Shown: one piece after another, positions 1 to 6,724 of the stretch
How positions within the stretch are numbered: position 1 is the first letter of the stretch
How the letters are laid out: every line of letters starts with the position of its first letter
Origin: Bacillota bacterium
Lineage (GTDB): Bacteria; Bacillota; Clostridia; Lachnospirales; Lachnospiraceae
DNA: 16,174 nt
Reading direction: 5' to 3'
Assembly (NCBI GenBank): GCA_023441145.1
Contig: JAEZQN010000284.1
Span: 1-16,174, forward strand
Position numbers and translations under genes: made by a program
The notes under the pieces: model-generated
The model's input: the letters and a program-made list of their open reading frames with translations, nothing else
Database searches by the model: none
What the model was told of the DNA's origin: nothing

Positions 1-2
1 AT

Positions 3-863
3 ACAAATTATTTAAGCAGCAAGGATTTGGTTACCATAAAAGGAATCAATGGACAAGTCTACTCTATAATCGTAACAAAGGGTCATGGATATGTTACCTT
101 AACTGGCTATAAAGCCTTCTTAGATGGAACCATTGAAATTGGTTATGATATTATTACTACTGTCACAGAAGATATGGTACTTCCATTACGGGAAGGGGAT
201 TATAGGGTTACCGTTACCAAGGATGGACTCAGTGCTACTAAGTACATAAAGCTGATGGCCGGTGAGGATTACACGTTAGATTTCAGCGAATATAAAGCGG
301 AAAAGGTAGAGACCGGGAAATGCTACTTCGATATTACTCCAGCGGGAGCAGATCTGTATATAGATAATGTGGAGACAGATTATAGTAAACCAATAGAGTT
401 AAAATATGGCGACTATGAGGTGAAAGTGGAATGTGCTGGTTATCAGACCTACTATGCAAAGCTTAAGGTAGGAGAAGAGAAGGAAGTTTTAACAATTACT
501 TTAGCAGCAGAAACCACCTCTGGGACATCACCTAGCCCTAGCCCAGGAGAGCCAGTAGAGGAAACTGATAGCGCCTCAACCCCTACTCCTTCACCATCTG
601 CTACAGCAACTGCTACAGCCTCCCCAACTTCTAGTCCAACCCAGAGTACTACCAATAAGATACATATATATACTCCTGCAGGAGCGTCAGTTTACCTTGA
701 TGACCAGTATAAGGGAGTCATTCCAGTTTCTTTTGATAAGGTGATAGGGGAGAATATGAGGTTGACACTTATGATGACAGGGAAGAATTCTAAGACCTAT
801 ACAGTAACAGTAAAGGATGATAGCTTTGATGTGGTATGGTCCTTTGAGCAATGGTGGCAGTAA
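3..863 (+). CDS. PEGA-repeat surface protein, 5'-truncated by window edge
   Basis: The frame is open from the first bases to the TAA at 861-863, so the gene starts left of the window. A TTG at 27 has only 1 nt between it and an AAGGA and is not a credible start. About 286 residues are visible. They hold three beta-rich PEGA-like modules: visible residues about 10-98, about 105-168 (with TPAGADLYIDN) and about 219-286 (with TPAGASVYLDD). A Ser/Thr/Pro linker at about 170-216 separates the last two. PEGA modules are usually extracytoplasmic, on surface or signalling proteins. The linker resembles the Pro/Thr tail of the carboxypeptidase at 13026-14201. No enzymatic motif is seen in the visible part; a signal peptide, transmembrane segment or N-terminal catalytic domain may lie outside. 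A lipoprotein gene follows 67 nt later on the same strand with no clear terminator between, so they may be co-transcribed. The PEGA call is fairly secure; the function is unknown. Confidence 0.75.
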   Translation, partial: TNYLSSKDLVTIKGINGQVYSIIVTKGHGYVTLTGYKAFLDGTIEIGYDIITTVTEDMVLPLREGDYRVTVTKDGLSATKYIKLMAGEDYTLDFSEYKAEKVETGKCYFDITPAGADLYIDNVETDYSKPIELKYGDYEVKVECAGYQTYYAKLKVGEEKEVLTITLAAETTSGTSPSPSPGEPVEETDSASTPTPSPSATATATASPTSSPTQSTTNKIHIYTPAGASVYLDDQYKGVIPVSFDKVIGENMRLTLMMTGKNSKTYTVTVKDDSFDVVWSFEQWWQ

Positions 864-930
864 GCATGTGGGTATGATTTAGCCGATTGTCTCATAGAAT
901 TAGATAAGGAGATAAACAGGAGGCTTTTTT

Positions 931-1350
931 GTGAGAAAGTGGAAGCTTTTAGGGATTTTGGTGCTCATTTTTCTATTGCCCCTTGGATTTTTTAGTAGCT
1001 GTAAGGGTAATAACGAGGTAGTTCGAATCAGGGACTTAGAGTTTACAGTGGTACCAGAACATGAGATACCAGAGGCTCTTTTGGCCACTATTAATGAGAA
1101 GAAAGCTAATCCATTTAAACTAACCTATACTACCAAAGGGAATGAGTATCTATATATTGCGGTGGGCTATGGAGCAAAAAATACAGGTGGTTATAGTATT
1201 TCTGTAGACGATTTGTTTCTATCAACCAATGCAATTTATATTAATACTAACTTGATAGGTCCGGGAAAGGATCTAGCTATTCAAGCAATAACCTATCCAT
1301 ACCTGGTAGTAAAGCTGGAATATATGGATAAAAGTGTAGTTTTTCAGTAA
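931..1350 (+). CDS. Small lipoprotein with PrcB_C-like domain
   Basis: This encodes 139 residues from a GTG start chosen because AGGAGG at 918-923 lies 7 nt upstream. Residues 1-23 are a basic then hydrophobic signal peptide ending FFSSC, so Cys24 is a plausible lipidated residue; Phe at -4 and Ser at -1 are a loose lipobox match. The remaining part, about 55-139, looks like the PrcB C-terminal domain: it has the TGGYSI turn and, near the end, the ITYPYLVVKLE segment typical of that family. PrcB was named from a protease complex in Treponema, but most clostridial members are uncharacterised. It would sit on the outer face of the cytoplasmic membrane. The gene follows the PEGA protein and may share its transcript. 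No convincing terminator follows it. The domain call is inferred from motifs read by eye; the function is not known. Confidence 0.72.
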   Translation: MRKWKLLGILVLIFLLPLGFFSSCKGNNEVVRIRDLEFTVVPEHEIPEALLATINEKKANPFKLTYTTKGNEYLYIAVGYGAKNTGGYSISVDDLFLSTNAIYINTNLIGPGKDLAIQAITYPYLVVKLEYMDKSVVFQ

Positions 1351-1608
1351 AAACAAGTACCATGTACTCACAATATTTTGTAATATATTAATGGTAAAAA
1401 CAAGATATAGTGGTAAATAATGAAAAAAATAATAATTGTTAAATATGCACATAACAAATAGCCAAAATCAGGCAATAGATTAAGTAATGCACAATAAAAA
1501 TTATAGTATTAGCATAGAAGTTATAATTATTTACAATATAACAAGAGAATAATAGAAATAAATTTTTGCAAAATGCAGTAAAGTCAAGCTCTAAAAAGTG
1601 CCAGCGAT
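1351..1608. other. AT-rich intergenic region, no gene seen
   Basis: This stretch between the lipoprotein gene and the veg promoter is strikingly AT-rich, with many short A and T runs and frequent stops in all frames. A 5-bp palindrome, AGTAC/GTACT, near 1358-1372 is too short and lacks a T tract, so it is not called a terminator. The AT-rich DNA just upstream of the veg -35 could act as an UP element, which is inference only. Confidence 0.6.
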
Positions 1609-1637
1609 TTGACAAACAAATTTTACCATGTTATTAT
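1609..1637 (+). promoter_or_regulatory. Sigma-A promoter of veg
   Basis: TTGACA at 1609-1614 and TATTAT at 1632-1637 are separated by exactly 17 nt, so only one position differs from the sigma-A consensus. AT-rich DNA lies immediately upstream. Transcription should begin near 1644, about 25 nt before the veg start codon. A very strong vegetative promoter is what is known for veg in Bacillus subtilis. Confidence 0.85.
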
Positions 1638-1668
1638 ATATGCATGTGATAAGATGAGGTGAATAAAG

Positions 1669-1911
1669 ATGCAGCAGAATTCTTTAAGTCAAGTAAGAAA
1701 AGCACTATCGCAACATGTTGGTAGCAAGGTTTTGATTAAGGCTAATAAGGGCAGACACAAAGTGGATGTTACACAGGGTGTTATTGCAGAAGCTCATCCT
1801 TTTATCTTTTTAGTACAAGTGGATAACGACATTGAGGATGGTCCAAGAACAGTTTCCTATAGCTATTCTGATTTGCTAACTAAAGATGTGCGTTTGTCTC
1901 TTTGTAATTAG
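1669..1911 (+). CDS. veg: Veg family protein
   Basis: This encodes 80 residues, the usual length for Veg (DUF1021). ATG at 1669 has GAGGTGA at 1656-1662, 6 nt upstream. Family hallmarks seen are an N-terminal helix (LSQVRKALSQHVG), a basic strand with KANKGRHK, the GVIAEAHPFIFLVQ core and the VSYSYSDLLT segment near the C-terminus, which closely parallels the B. subtilis protein. Veg is a small cytoplasmic SH3-like barrel protein; in B. subtilis it is very abundantly transcribed and has been linked to biofilm gene expression and spore outgrowth. The molecular mechanism is unsettled. It has its own strong promoter and is followed by a hairpin at 1971-2021 that probably ends its transcript. The B. 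subtilis neighbour ispE lies further right here, on the opposite strand. Confidence 0.93.
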   Translation: MQQNSLSQVRKALSQHVGSKVLIKANKGRHKVDVTQGVIAEAHPFIFLVQVDNDIEDGPRTVSYSYSDLLTKDVRLSLCN

Positions 1912-1970
1912 TTTTATGATTGGTCTAGTCCCTAAGACAGACGAGTAGAAATTGAATAAAGTTTACGAAT

Positions 1971-2024
1971 AAATCCCTTCCGGTCTGAATATGTATGTTA
2001 TATATAGACAAGGAGGGATTTTTT
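1971..2024 (+). terminator. Terminator-like hairpin that also buries the next gene's RBS
   Basis: The left arm AAATCCCTTC (1971-1980) pairs with GGAGGGATTT (2012-2021), with one T-G wobble. Inside, after a 2x2 internal loop, GTCT (1983-1986) pairs with AGAC (2006-2009) around a loop of about 19 nt. A run of six T follows at 2019-2024. This is the layout of an intrinsic terminator for veg, yet the 3' arm contains the AGGAGGG that serves the GTG at 2025. Read-through RNA would thus have its ribosome binding site paired, while RNA starting inside the loop would not. Pairing is seen directly; the regulatory reading is inference. Confidence 0.6.
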
Positions 2025-3593
2025 GTGGAGTTAATTAAGAAAAATGTCCATATGAATAAATTGAAATGTCGGTGCAATACGCAATTGACCCTCGATGATG
2101 ATTTCAATGTTCCAGACGTTAAGCCTGATATTGATCGGATTGTAAAGGAGCAGGGAGTGATTACCTTATCTGAGGTAAAACCTCTAAATGGTAAGGTTTC
2201 TGTTCGTGGAGAATTGAACTTTAACTTGCTTTATGTCAGTGCAGATGACGACAGACCCGTACATAATATTATCGGCAGACTTCCCTTTGAAGAAATGATT
2301 AATATGGACGATGCTACGCCAGAAAGCAACATCAATATGAAATGGGAAGTAGAAGACCTTAGTACTAGCTTGATTAATTCCCGAAAAGTCAGTGTGAAAT
2401 CCATTGTTGGATTCCGCTGTATGGCTGAAAGCATCTATGATGAAGAGACCGCTATTGGTGTAGAGGCTACTCCTGATGTACAGTATCTAAATAGAAAGAT
2501 GGAGATTACCCAGCTTGCCATCAATAAGAAGGACACCTACCGAATTAAGGATGAGATTACTCTTCCTAGTGGGAAACCTAATATTATGGACGTTCATTAT
2601 CACGAATTAGAACTTAGGAATGTAGATACAAGAATGGGTGATAACAAGATTAGTCTTAAGGGCGACCTTATTATCTTTATGTTATATTCCTCTGAAGCAG
2701 AAGACCAATCTGTTCAATTCTATGAGACAGAGATTCCATTTAGTGGGTCATTAGACTGTAGTGGATGTAATGAGAATATGATATCAGATATTTGTATTCA
2801 GATTCTTAGTAAAAGCTTAGATGTAAAGACAGATGTTGATGGTGAAAACCGTGTAGTGGACATGGAAGTGGTACTAGATATGGATGTTAAGGCCTACGAG
2901 GAGGAGATGGTGGATGTATTATGTGATGTATACTCCACAGCAAAGCGCATAACCCCATACTTTGAAGAGGCTGGCTTTGAGAATATTATTACAAAAAATA
3001 ATAGTAAGGTAAGAGTTGTAGATCATATTATGGTAGATAGCAATTCTCCTAATGTACTCCAGGTTTGTAATGTTTCCGGAAACATTAAGATTGATGAGAT
3101 GGAGATTGTGAATAACGGTATCCAAGTAGAAGGTGTTGTATACGTTCAAATTCTATATATCACAGATGAGGATAGTAAACCTTTGGGTTGCATAAAGGGA
3201 GTTGTACCATTTTCTCAGGTTGTTGAGGTAAAGAATATTAATGATAATTGTCTCTATGATGTGAAACCAAGCATTGAGCAGCTGAATGTAATTATGATGG
3301 ACAGTAATGACATTGAAGTAAAATGTAGTATTAGCTTGGACTCTATAGTCATGGAACAGTTGAGGCAGATGGTGATTCGTAATGTAACCGAGGAGGAGAT
3401 GGATCTTGGCCTTCTTCAAGAGATGCCTAGTCTTACAGGCTATATTGTTAAGCCTGGGGATACAATGTGGGCAATTGCTAAGGAATTCTATACCACAGTG
3501 GATAGTATTATGGAAACCAATGATATGGATAGCAGTACCATTAATGTAGGGGATCATTTACTCCTTATTAAGAAGGTAGATGCCATCTGTTAA
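2025..3593 (+). CDS. DUF3794 (SPOCS) x3 + LysM protein, likely spore envelope/cell wall
   Basis: This encodes 522 residues from the GTG at 2025, chosen because AGGAGGG at 2011-2017 lies 7 nt upstream. An in-frame ATG at 1995 has no ribosome binding site and would add ten residues unlike the family. Three copies of the DUF3794/SPOCS beta domain are recognisable, at about 30-150, 165-305 and 325-450. Each has the pattern of a charged strand, an LxxxxLLYVS- or ILYIT-type strand, and a later IPF/VPF turn. A LysM module fills about 470-517 (YIVKPGDTMWAIAKEF and NVGDHLLLI), which binds peptidoglycan-type glycans. There is no signal peptide, as expected of proteins placed on the forespore by the mother cell. 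SPOCS domains occur in spore coat and cortex-associated proteins, so a sporulation role is inferred. No sporulation promoter could be assigned with confidence. A terminator follows at 3607-3644. Confidence 0.88.
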   Translation: MELIKKNVHMNKLKCRCNTQLTLDDDFNVPDVKPDIDRIVKEQGVITLSEVKPLNGKVSVRGELNFNLLYVSADDDRPVHNIIGRLPFEEMINMDDATPESNINMKWEVEDLSTSLINSRKVSVKSIVGFRCMAESIYDEETAIGVEATPDVQYLNRKMEITQLAINKKDTYRIKDEITLPSGKPNIMDVHYHELELRNVDTRMGDNKISLKGDLIIFMLYSSEAEDQSVQFYETEIPFSGSLDCSGCNENMISDICIQILSKSLDVKTDVDGENRVVDMEVVLDMDVKAYEEEMVDVLCDVYSTAKRITPYFEEAGFENIITKNNSKVRVVDHIMVDSNSPNVLQVCNVSGNIKIDEMEIVNNGIQVEGVVYVQILYITDEDSKPLGCIKGVVPFSQVVEVKNINDNCLYDVKPSIEQLNVIMMDSNDIEVKCSISLDSIVMEQLRQMVIRNVTEEEMDLGLLQEMPSLTGYIVKPGDTMWAIAKEFYTTVDSIMETNDMDSSTINVGDHLLLIKKVDAIC

Positions 3594-3606
3594 TAGAGGA
3601 ATAGTT

Positions 3607-3644
3607 AAAGTGGGTTGTTACCGTAATGTAACAGCCCATTTTAT
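3607..3644 (+). terminator. Rho-independent terminator after the SPOCS-LysM gene
   Basis: TGGGTTGTTAC (3611-3621) pairs with GTAACAGCCCA (3628-3638), 11 bp with one G-T wobble, around a 6-nt loop. TTTT follows the stem at once and AAAG precedes it. It lies 13 nt after the stop codon. Confidence 0.8.
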
Positions 3645-3652
3645 TCGCTACC

Positions 3653-3681
3653 TTGCAATAAGTATTTACTACTTATATAAT
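3653..3681 (+). promoter_or_regulatory. Sigma-A promoter of the aldo/keto reductase operon
   Basis: TTGCAA at 3653-3658 and a perfect TATAAT at 3676-3681 are spaced by 17 nt. The predicted start near 3688 leaves a leader of about 48 nt before the ATG at 3736. No clear operator repeat is seen. Confidence 0.8.
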
Positions 3682-3735
3682 GATAGATAAGTTATATGAG
3701 GTACATATAGGGAGAAGATAGATTGGAGGAAAAGC

Positions 3736-4857
3736 ATGAGCTTAGATGTAACCAAGTTACCTAAATTGGGCTTTGGTATGATGCGTTTGCCAAAACAAGG
3801 GGAAGAAATTGATCTACAAAGGGTCTGTGAGATGGTAGACAGTTATATGGAAAGTGGTATGAATTATTTTGATACTGCTTATATGTATTGTGAGGGAAGA
3901 TCTGAAAGTGTTGTAAAAGAAGCCTTAGTACAAAGGTACCCAAGAGAATCCTTCTATCTTACTACAAAGCTTCCACAGTGGATGTTAAATGAGAAAGAGG
4001 ATCGTGATAAGCTCTTTAACACGCAATTAGAGAGAACAGGTGTGGAGTATTTTGATATCTATCTCTTACATAGCGTAGAAGAGGGTGGTAATTATGAAGG
4101 CTACCTAAAATACGATTGCTTTAACTGGGCTATGGAGAAAAAGGCTGAGGGCAAGATTAAGCATTTTGGCTTTTCCTTTCATGGAACCCCAGAGCTTCTT
4201 GAAGAAATCCTTTCTAAGCACCCTGAAGTTGAGGTAGTGCAGATACAGCTTAATTATGCAGATTGGGAAAATCCATTGGTACAGTCCGGTAGACTCTACG
4301 AGATTTTACATAGATACAATATACCTATCCTTGTTATGGAGCCTGTAAAGGGCGGTATGCTAGCACAGACGGTGCCAGAGATTGAACAGCTTATGAAGCA
4401 GGCTAGACCAGAGGCTTCTATAGCTTCTTGGGCACTAAGATTTGCAGCTTCCCTTCCTGGTGTAGTCACTGTCCTTAGTGGAATGAGCACGAAAGAGCAA
4501 ATGGAGGATAATCTCCACACCTTTACTGCTTTTGAGCCAATTACAGAGGAAGAAAAGCAAGTTCTTCAATCGGTGGTGGAGGCTATGGCTAAGATGGACA
4601 CAATCCCTTGTACTGATTGCAGGTACTGTATGGATGGCTGTCCACAGAATATTATCATACCGGATGTATTTAAAGCGGAAAATACCCTACGAATGTATGG
4701 AGAAGATATGCGGCCACATTTCTTCTATAATGGATTAGTGGAAAGAAGCGGAAGAGCAGGAAGCTGTATTGGTTGTGGCCAGTGTGAAGCTGTTTGTCCT
4801 CAACACCTTCCAATTATTACTTTATTACAGGGTGCATCAGAACGGTTAGATGGATAA
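3736..4857 (+). CDS. Aldo/keto reductase with C-terminal 2x[4Fe-4S] domain
   Basis: This encodes 373 residues; ATG at 3736 has GGAGGA 5 nt upstream. Residues 1-285 form an aldo/keto reductase TIM barrel. The catalytic tetrad is recognisable as Asp46 and a Tyr at 49-51 (FDTAYMY), Lys78 (LTTKLP) and His112 (YLLHS). GFSFHG and the late VLSGMSTKEQMEDNL segment suit the NADPH site. The C-terminus adds a ferredoxin-like module with two CxxCxxCxxxCP motifs, Cys292/295/298/302 and Cys344/347/350/354, so two [4Fe-4S] clusters are expected. This architecture is common in anaerobes and suggests electron transfer between a nicotinamide cofactor and another carrier; the substrate is unknown. It is cytoplasmic. 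It is first in an operon with the DUF1893 gene 12 nt downstream and has its own sigma-A promoter. Confidence 0.93.
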   Translation: MSLDVTKLPKLGFGMMRLPKQGEEIDLQRVCEMVDSYMESGMNYFDTAYMYCEGRSESVVKEALVQRYPRESFYLTTKLPQWMLNEKEDRDKLFNTQLERTGVEYFDIYLLHSVEEGGNYEGYLKYDCFNWAMEKKAEGKIKHFGFSFHGTPELLEEILSKHPEVEVVQIQLNYADWENPLVQSGRLYEILHRYNIPILVMEPVKGGMLAQTVPEIEQLMKQARPEASIASWALRFAASLPGVVTVLSGMSTKEQMEDNLHTFTAFEPITEEEKQVLQSVVEAMAKMDTIPCTDCRYCMDGCPQNIIIPDVFKAENTLRMYGEDMRPHFFYNGLVERSGRAGSCIGCGQCEAVCPQHLPIITLLQGASERLDG

Positions 4858-4869
4858 GAGGAGGCAATA

Positions 4870-5289
4870 ATGGTGAACGATTTACAGCGTGCTATAGAAC
4901 TTTTGAAAAAAGAGGATTTTACCTGTGTATTATGTAAAGAAAGCATAGTTTATACAAGTAGAGACCGAGGAATTAAGCCTCTTCTTAGGTGGCTAGACCA
5001 GGGCATAAACACAAAGAGGTTCTCTGTTGCAGATAAAGTAGTTGGTAGGGGTGCAGCTTTTTTATATGTTTTACTAGGGATAAAAGAGTTATATGCTGTG
5101 GTTGTAAGTGAAGCAGCTCTAGAGGTATTAAATGTACACCATATCTCTGTCACTTATGAAAAGAAGGTGGAGTTCATTGCTAATCGGTCTGGCACAGGAG
5201 TCTGTCCAATGGAGCAAGCAACCAAAGGGACTTCGTCCCCATTAGAGGCACTAGAAGCTATTCGGCAGGTACTTAAGGAGTTATCATAA
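4870..5289 (+). CDS. DUF1893 family protein
   Basis: This encodes 139 residues; ATG at 4870 has GAGGAGG (4858-4864) 5 nt upstream, starting right after the stop codon of the reductase. The features match DUF1893: an N-terminal CVLCKESIVYTSRDRGIKPLL segment, then the hallmark ADKVVGRGAAFLYVLLG helix, EAALEVLNVHHISVTYE, and a late NRSGTGVCPMEQA stretch with a conserved Cys. A Thermotoga member of this family has a cytidine-deaminase-like fold, but no activity is established to my knowledge. Conserved Cys residues and the tie to an iron-sulfur reductase hint at a redox or ligand-binding role, which is speculation. It is cytoplasmic. The operon ends in the hairpin at 5294-5320. Confidence 0.87.
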   Translation: MVNDLQRAIELLKKEDFTCVLCKESIVYTSRDRGIKPLLRWLDQGINTKRFSVADKVVGRGAAFLYVLLGIKELYAVVVSEAALEVLNVHHISVTYEKKVEFIANRSGTGVCPMEQATKGTSSPLEALEAIRQVLKELS

Positions 5290-5293
5290 AATG

Positions 5294-5328
5294 AGGCTGG
5301 CACTAATTTAGTGCCAGCCTTGTTCTTT
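5294..5328. terminator. Bidirectional terminator between convergent genes
   Basis: AGGCTGGCACTA (5294-5305) and TAGTGCCAGCCT (5309-5320) are perfectly complementary, 12 bp around a 3-nt loop. The + strand tail is TGTTCTTT; on the minus strand the tail reads CATTTTATG. It lies between the ends of two convergent genes, 4 nt after one stop codon and about 20 nt from the other, so it probably serves both. Confidence 0.85.
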
Positions 5329-5339
5329 ACTTATTATAG

Positions 5340-5924
5340 TCATTGAGAAATACTATCTTTCCATTTGTTTAATTTCTCAATAGTTTTATCTAATGTTTTT
5401 TGACAGATATCAGGAAGTTTATCTCCCCATGCCTTAGTCGCCTCTTCAAAGCCCTGTTTCACTGCAGCAATCATTTCATCTGCTTTGCTAGGATCACCAC
5501 CTGTAAGTGCTTGTGCAAAGGAAACCAAACGATCTGAGGTCTGTTCTATGCCCCAATAGCCACTTTCTGAAATGTCTGCTTGTGCCTGAGCCTGTGTAGT
5601 AGCATCCACCTCATAATTACCAGAGCGTAAAAAGGCATACATGTCACTGGCAGTGGTATAAGTAATTCCCTGCTTCGTCATCATCTTTTCAACAATACTA
5701 CGTAATTGCTGAGTACGTCTTTCAGCATCTTGTTTCAATTTTGCAATTGTAGCGGTATCCATTTTACGGGATGTATCGCTTTTTTCATAGACAGCGGCAA
5801 CACTATCATTGGTATTGTTTGCTGTGCTACTGGCTACCGTTCCTGTGGTAGCTTGACTCGTGGATATCTTACTACTAGTGCCAGTATATCCAGAATTAGA
5901 ATTATTAATAGCTTCTACGCCCAT
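5340..5924 (-). CDS. Ser/Thr/Asn-rich small protein of unknown function, possible motility regulon member
   Basis: This encodes 194 residues from the ATG at 5924, with GGAGG 9 nt upstream; a GTG at 5933 abuts the ribosome binding site and is rejected. Residues 1-45 are low-complexity Ser/Thr/Asn with no signal peptide. About 50-85 is a charged helix. The C-terminal part, about 118-185, is a compact conserved-looking domain with YWGIEQTSDR, FAQALTGG, VKQGFEEATKAWG and LPDICQKT. I recognise this as a domain found in small hypothetical proteins of clostridia and some proteobacteria, but cannot give a secure family name. Sigma-28-like elements at 5975-6001 lie 50 nt upstream, which would place it among flagellar or chemotaxis genes. 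It is cytoplasmic or exported by a non-Sec route. It follows the gntR gene on the same strand but probably has its own transcript. Confidence 0.75.
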   Translation of the reverse strand: MGVEAINNSNSGYTGTSSKISTSQATTGTVASSTANNTNDSVAAVYEKSDTSRKMDTATIAKLKQDAERRTQQLRSIVEKMMTKQGITYTTASDMYAFLRSGNYEVDATTQAQAQADISESGYWGIEQTSDRLVSFAQALTGGDPSKADEMIAAVKQGFEEATKAWGDKLPDICQKTLDKTIEKLNKWKDSISQ

Positions 5925-5954
5925 TGTTATCACCCTCCTTGGTAATAAAGCTCC

Positions 5955-5973
5955 GTTTATAGTATCTATAAAC
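5955..5973 (-). repeat. Perfect inverted repeat overlapping the presumed start of transcription
   Basis: GTTTATAG (5955-5962) and CTATAAAC (5966-5973) are perfect complements around a 3-nt centre. It begins directly downstream of the sigma-28-like -10, so it covers the expected transcription start. It could be an operator or a stabilising 5' hairpin in the leader. The repeat is visible; its role is inferred. Confidence 0.6.
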
Positions 5974-5974
5974 T

Positions 5975-6001
5975 ATATCGGACGTAGTAGAAAAAAGTTA
6001 A
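5975..6001 (-). promoter_or_regulatory. Sigma-28 (SigD/FliA)-like promoter
   Basis: Read on the minus strand, TTAACTTT (6001-5994) is followed by exactly 11 nt and then TCCGATAT (5982-5975). The known sigma-28 consensus is TAAAGTTT, 11 nt, GCCGATAA. Each element matches at six of eight positions, including the distinctive CCGATA core. It lies 50 nt before the ATG at 5924 and just after the gntR stop codon. No motility gene is in the window to confirm it. Confidence 0.55.
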
Positions 6002-6016
6002 TAGAGTGATAGGTGG

Positions 6017-6688
6017 TTATTCACCATCGATGCTGCGGCTGACAGTTCTTACTTGATTATATATGTGATTGTGCATGGTACTCTTAGCATTCTCTATATC
6101 GTGAGTGGAAAGAGCAATGTATAGTGCCTCATGTTCATCAATAATGGCTTGGTGACTAGCAGAATTCTTAATATATTCCATACGATAACGATACATTTGC
6201 TCTCGAAGATTACTTAATAGAGCAATAAGGCGATCATTTTTCGTAGCGGCATAAATAATATCGTGAAGAGCCACGTCCTGTTGTGCAATTAATTGAATAT
6301 CTTTTTTCTTCACAGCAGCTTTAAAACTATCAATTGCATTTCTGAGCTGTGCCAGTTCCTCTTCCGTGATTCTCTGGCAGGATAGCTCCATGGCCAAATC
6401 CTCTAATGCGCTACGAACCTCTAACACATCATGTAATCCCTTTTGACTGATCTTAGCTACCTGTGCACCTTTTCTAGGGACCATGACCACAAGACCTTCC
6501 AATTCCAACATTCTCATAGCCTCGCGAATCGGGGTTCGGCTTACCCCAAGCTGGTTTGCTAGTTGTATTTCCATTAGACGTTGCCCAGGGGCCAAGTTTC
6601 CCATTAATATGCCCTGGCGAAGAGTCTTAAACACAACATCACGAAGGGGTAAATATTCATTTGTAGTAACTTGTAAGTGATTATCCAT
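6017..6688 (-). CDS. GntR family regulator, FadR/FCD subfamily
   Basis: This encodes 223 residues from the ATG at 6688, with AAGGGA about 6 nt upstream; a longer frame from TTG at 6718 adds ten basic residues and lacks a site. Residues about 10-78 are the winged helix-turn-helix (LANQLGVSRTPIREAMRMLELEGLV). About 82-215 form an all-helical FCD ligand-binding domain. Asp138, His142, His186 and His208 fit the usual metal-binding D-x3-H, H, H set, so a carboxylate-type effector held by a metal ion is likely for the family. The effector and targets cannot be read from sequence. It starts 36 nt after ispE in the same direction, suggesting an operon. The palindrome at 7641-7648 near the ispE transcription start is a candidate site for autoregulation. 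Confidence 0.9.
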   Translation of the reverse strand: MDNHLQVTTNEYLPLRDVVFKTLRQGILMGNLAPGQRLMEIQLANQLGVSRTPIREAMRMLELEGLVVMVPRKGAQVAKISQKGLHDVLEVRSALEDLAMELSCQRITEEELAQLRNAIDSFKAAVKKKDIQLIAQQDVALHDIIYAATKNDRLIALLSNLREQMYRYRMEYIKNSASHQAIIDEHEALYIALSTHDIENAKSTMHNHIYNQVRTVSRSIDGE

Positions 6689-6724
6689 ATGCGTTCCCTT
6701 GCCTTTCTTCCTTCCCAAATGGGT

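Noticed and set aside
1951..1995. Sporulation (sigma-E or sigma-G) promoter before the SPOCS-LysM gene
   Set aside because: Several GAATA-like elements occur, but none has a matching -10 at proper spacing, so no call is made.
1995..2024. ATG at 1995 as start of the SPOCS-LysM protein
   Set aside because: No ribosome binding site precedes it, and the following ten residues translate the AGGAGGG that serves the GTG at 2025.
6689..6718. TTG at 6718 as start of the GntR regulator
   Set aside because: No Shine-Dalgarno sequence suits it, and the added residues translate the purine-rich site used by the ATG at 6688.
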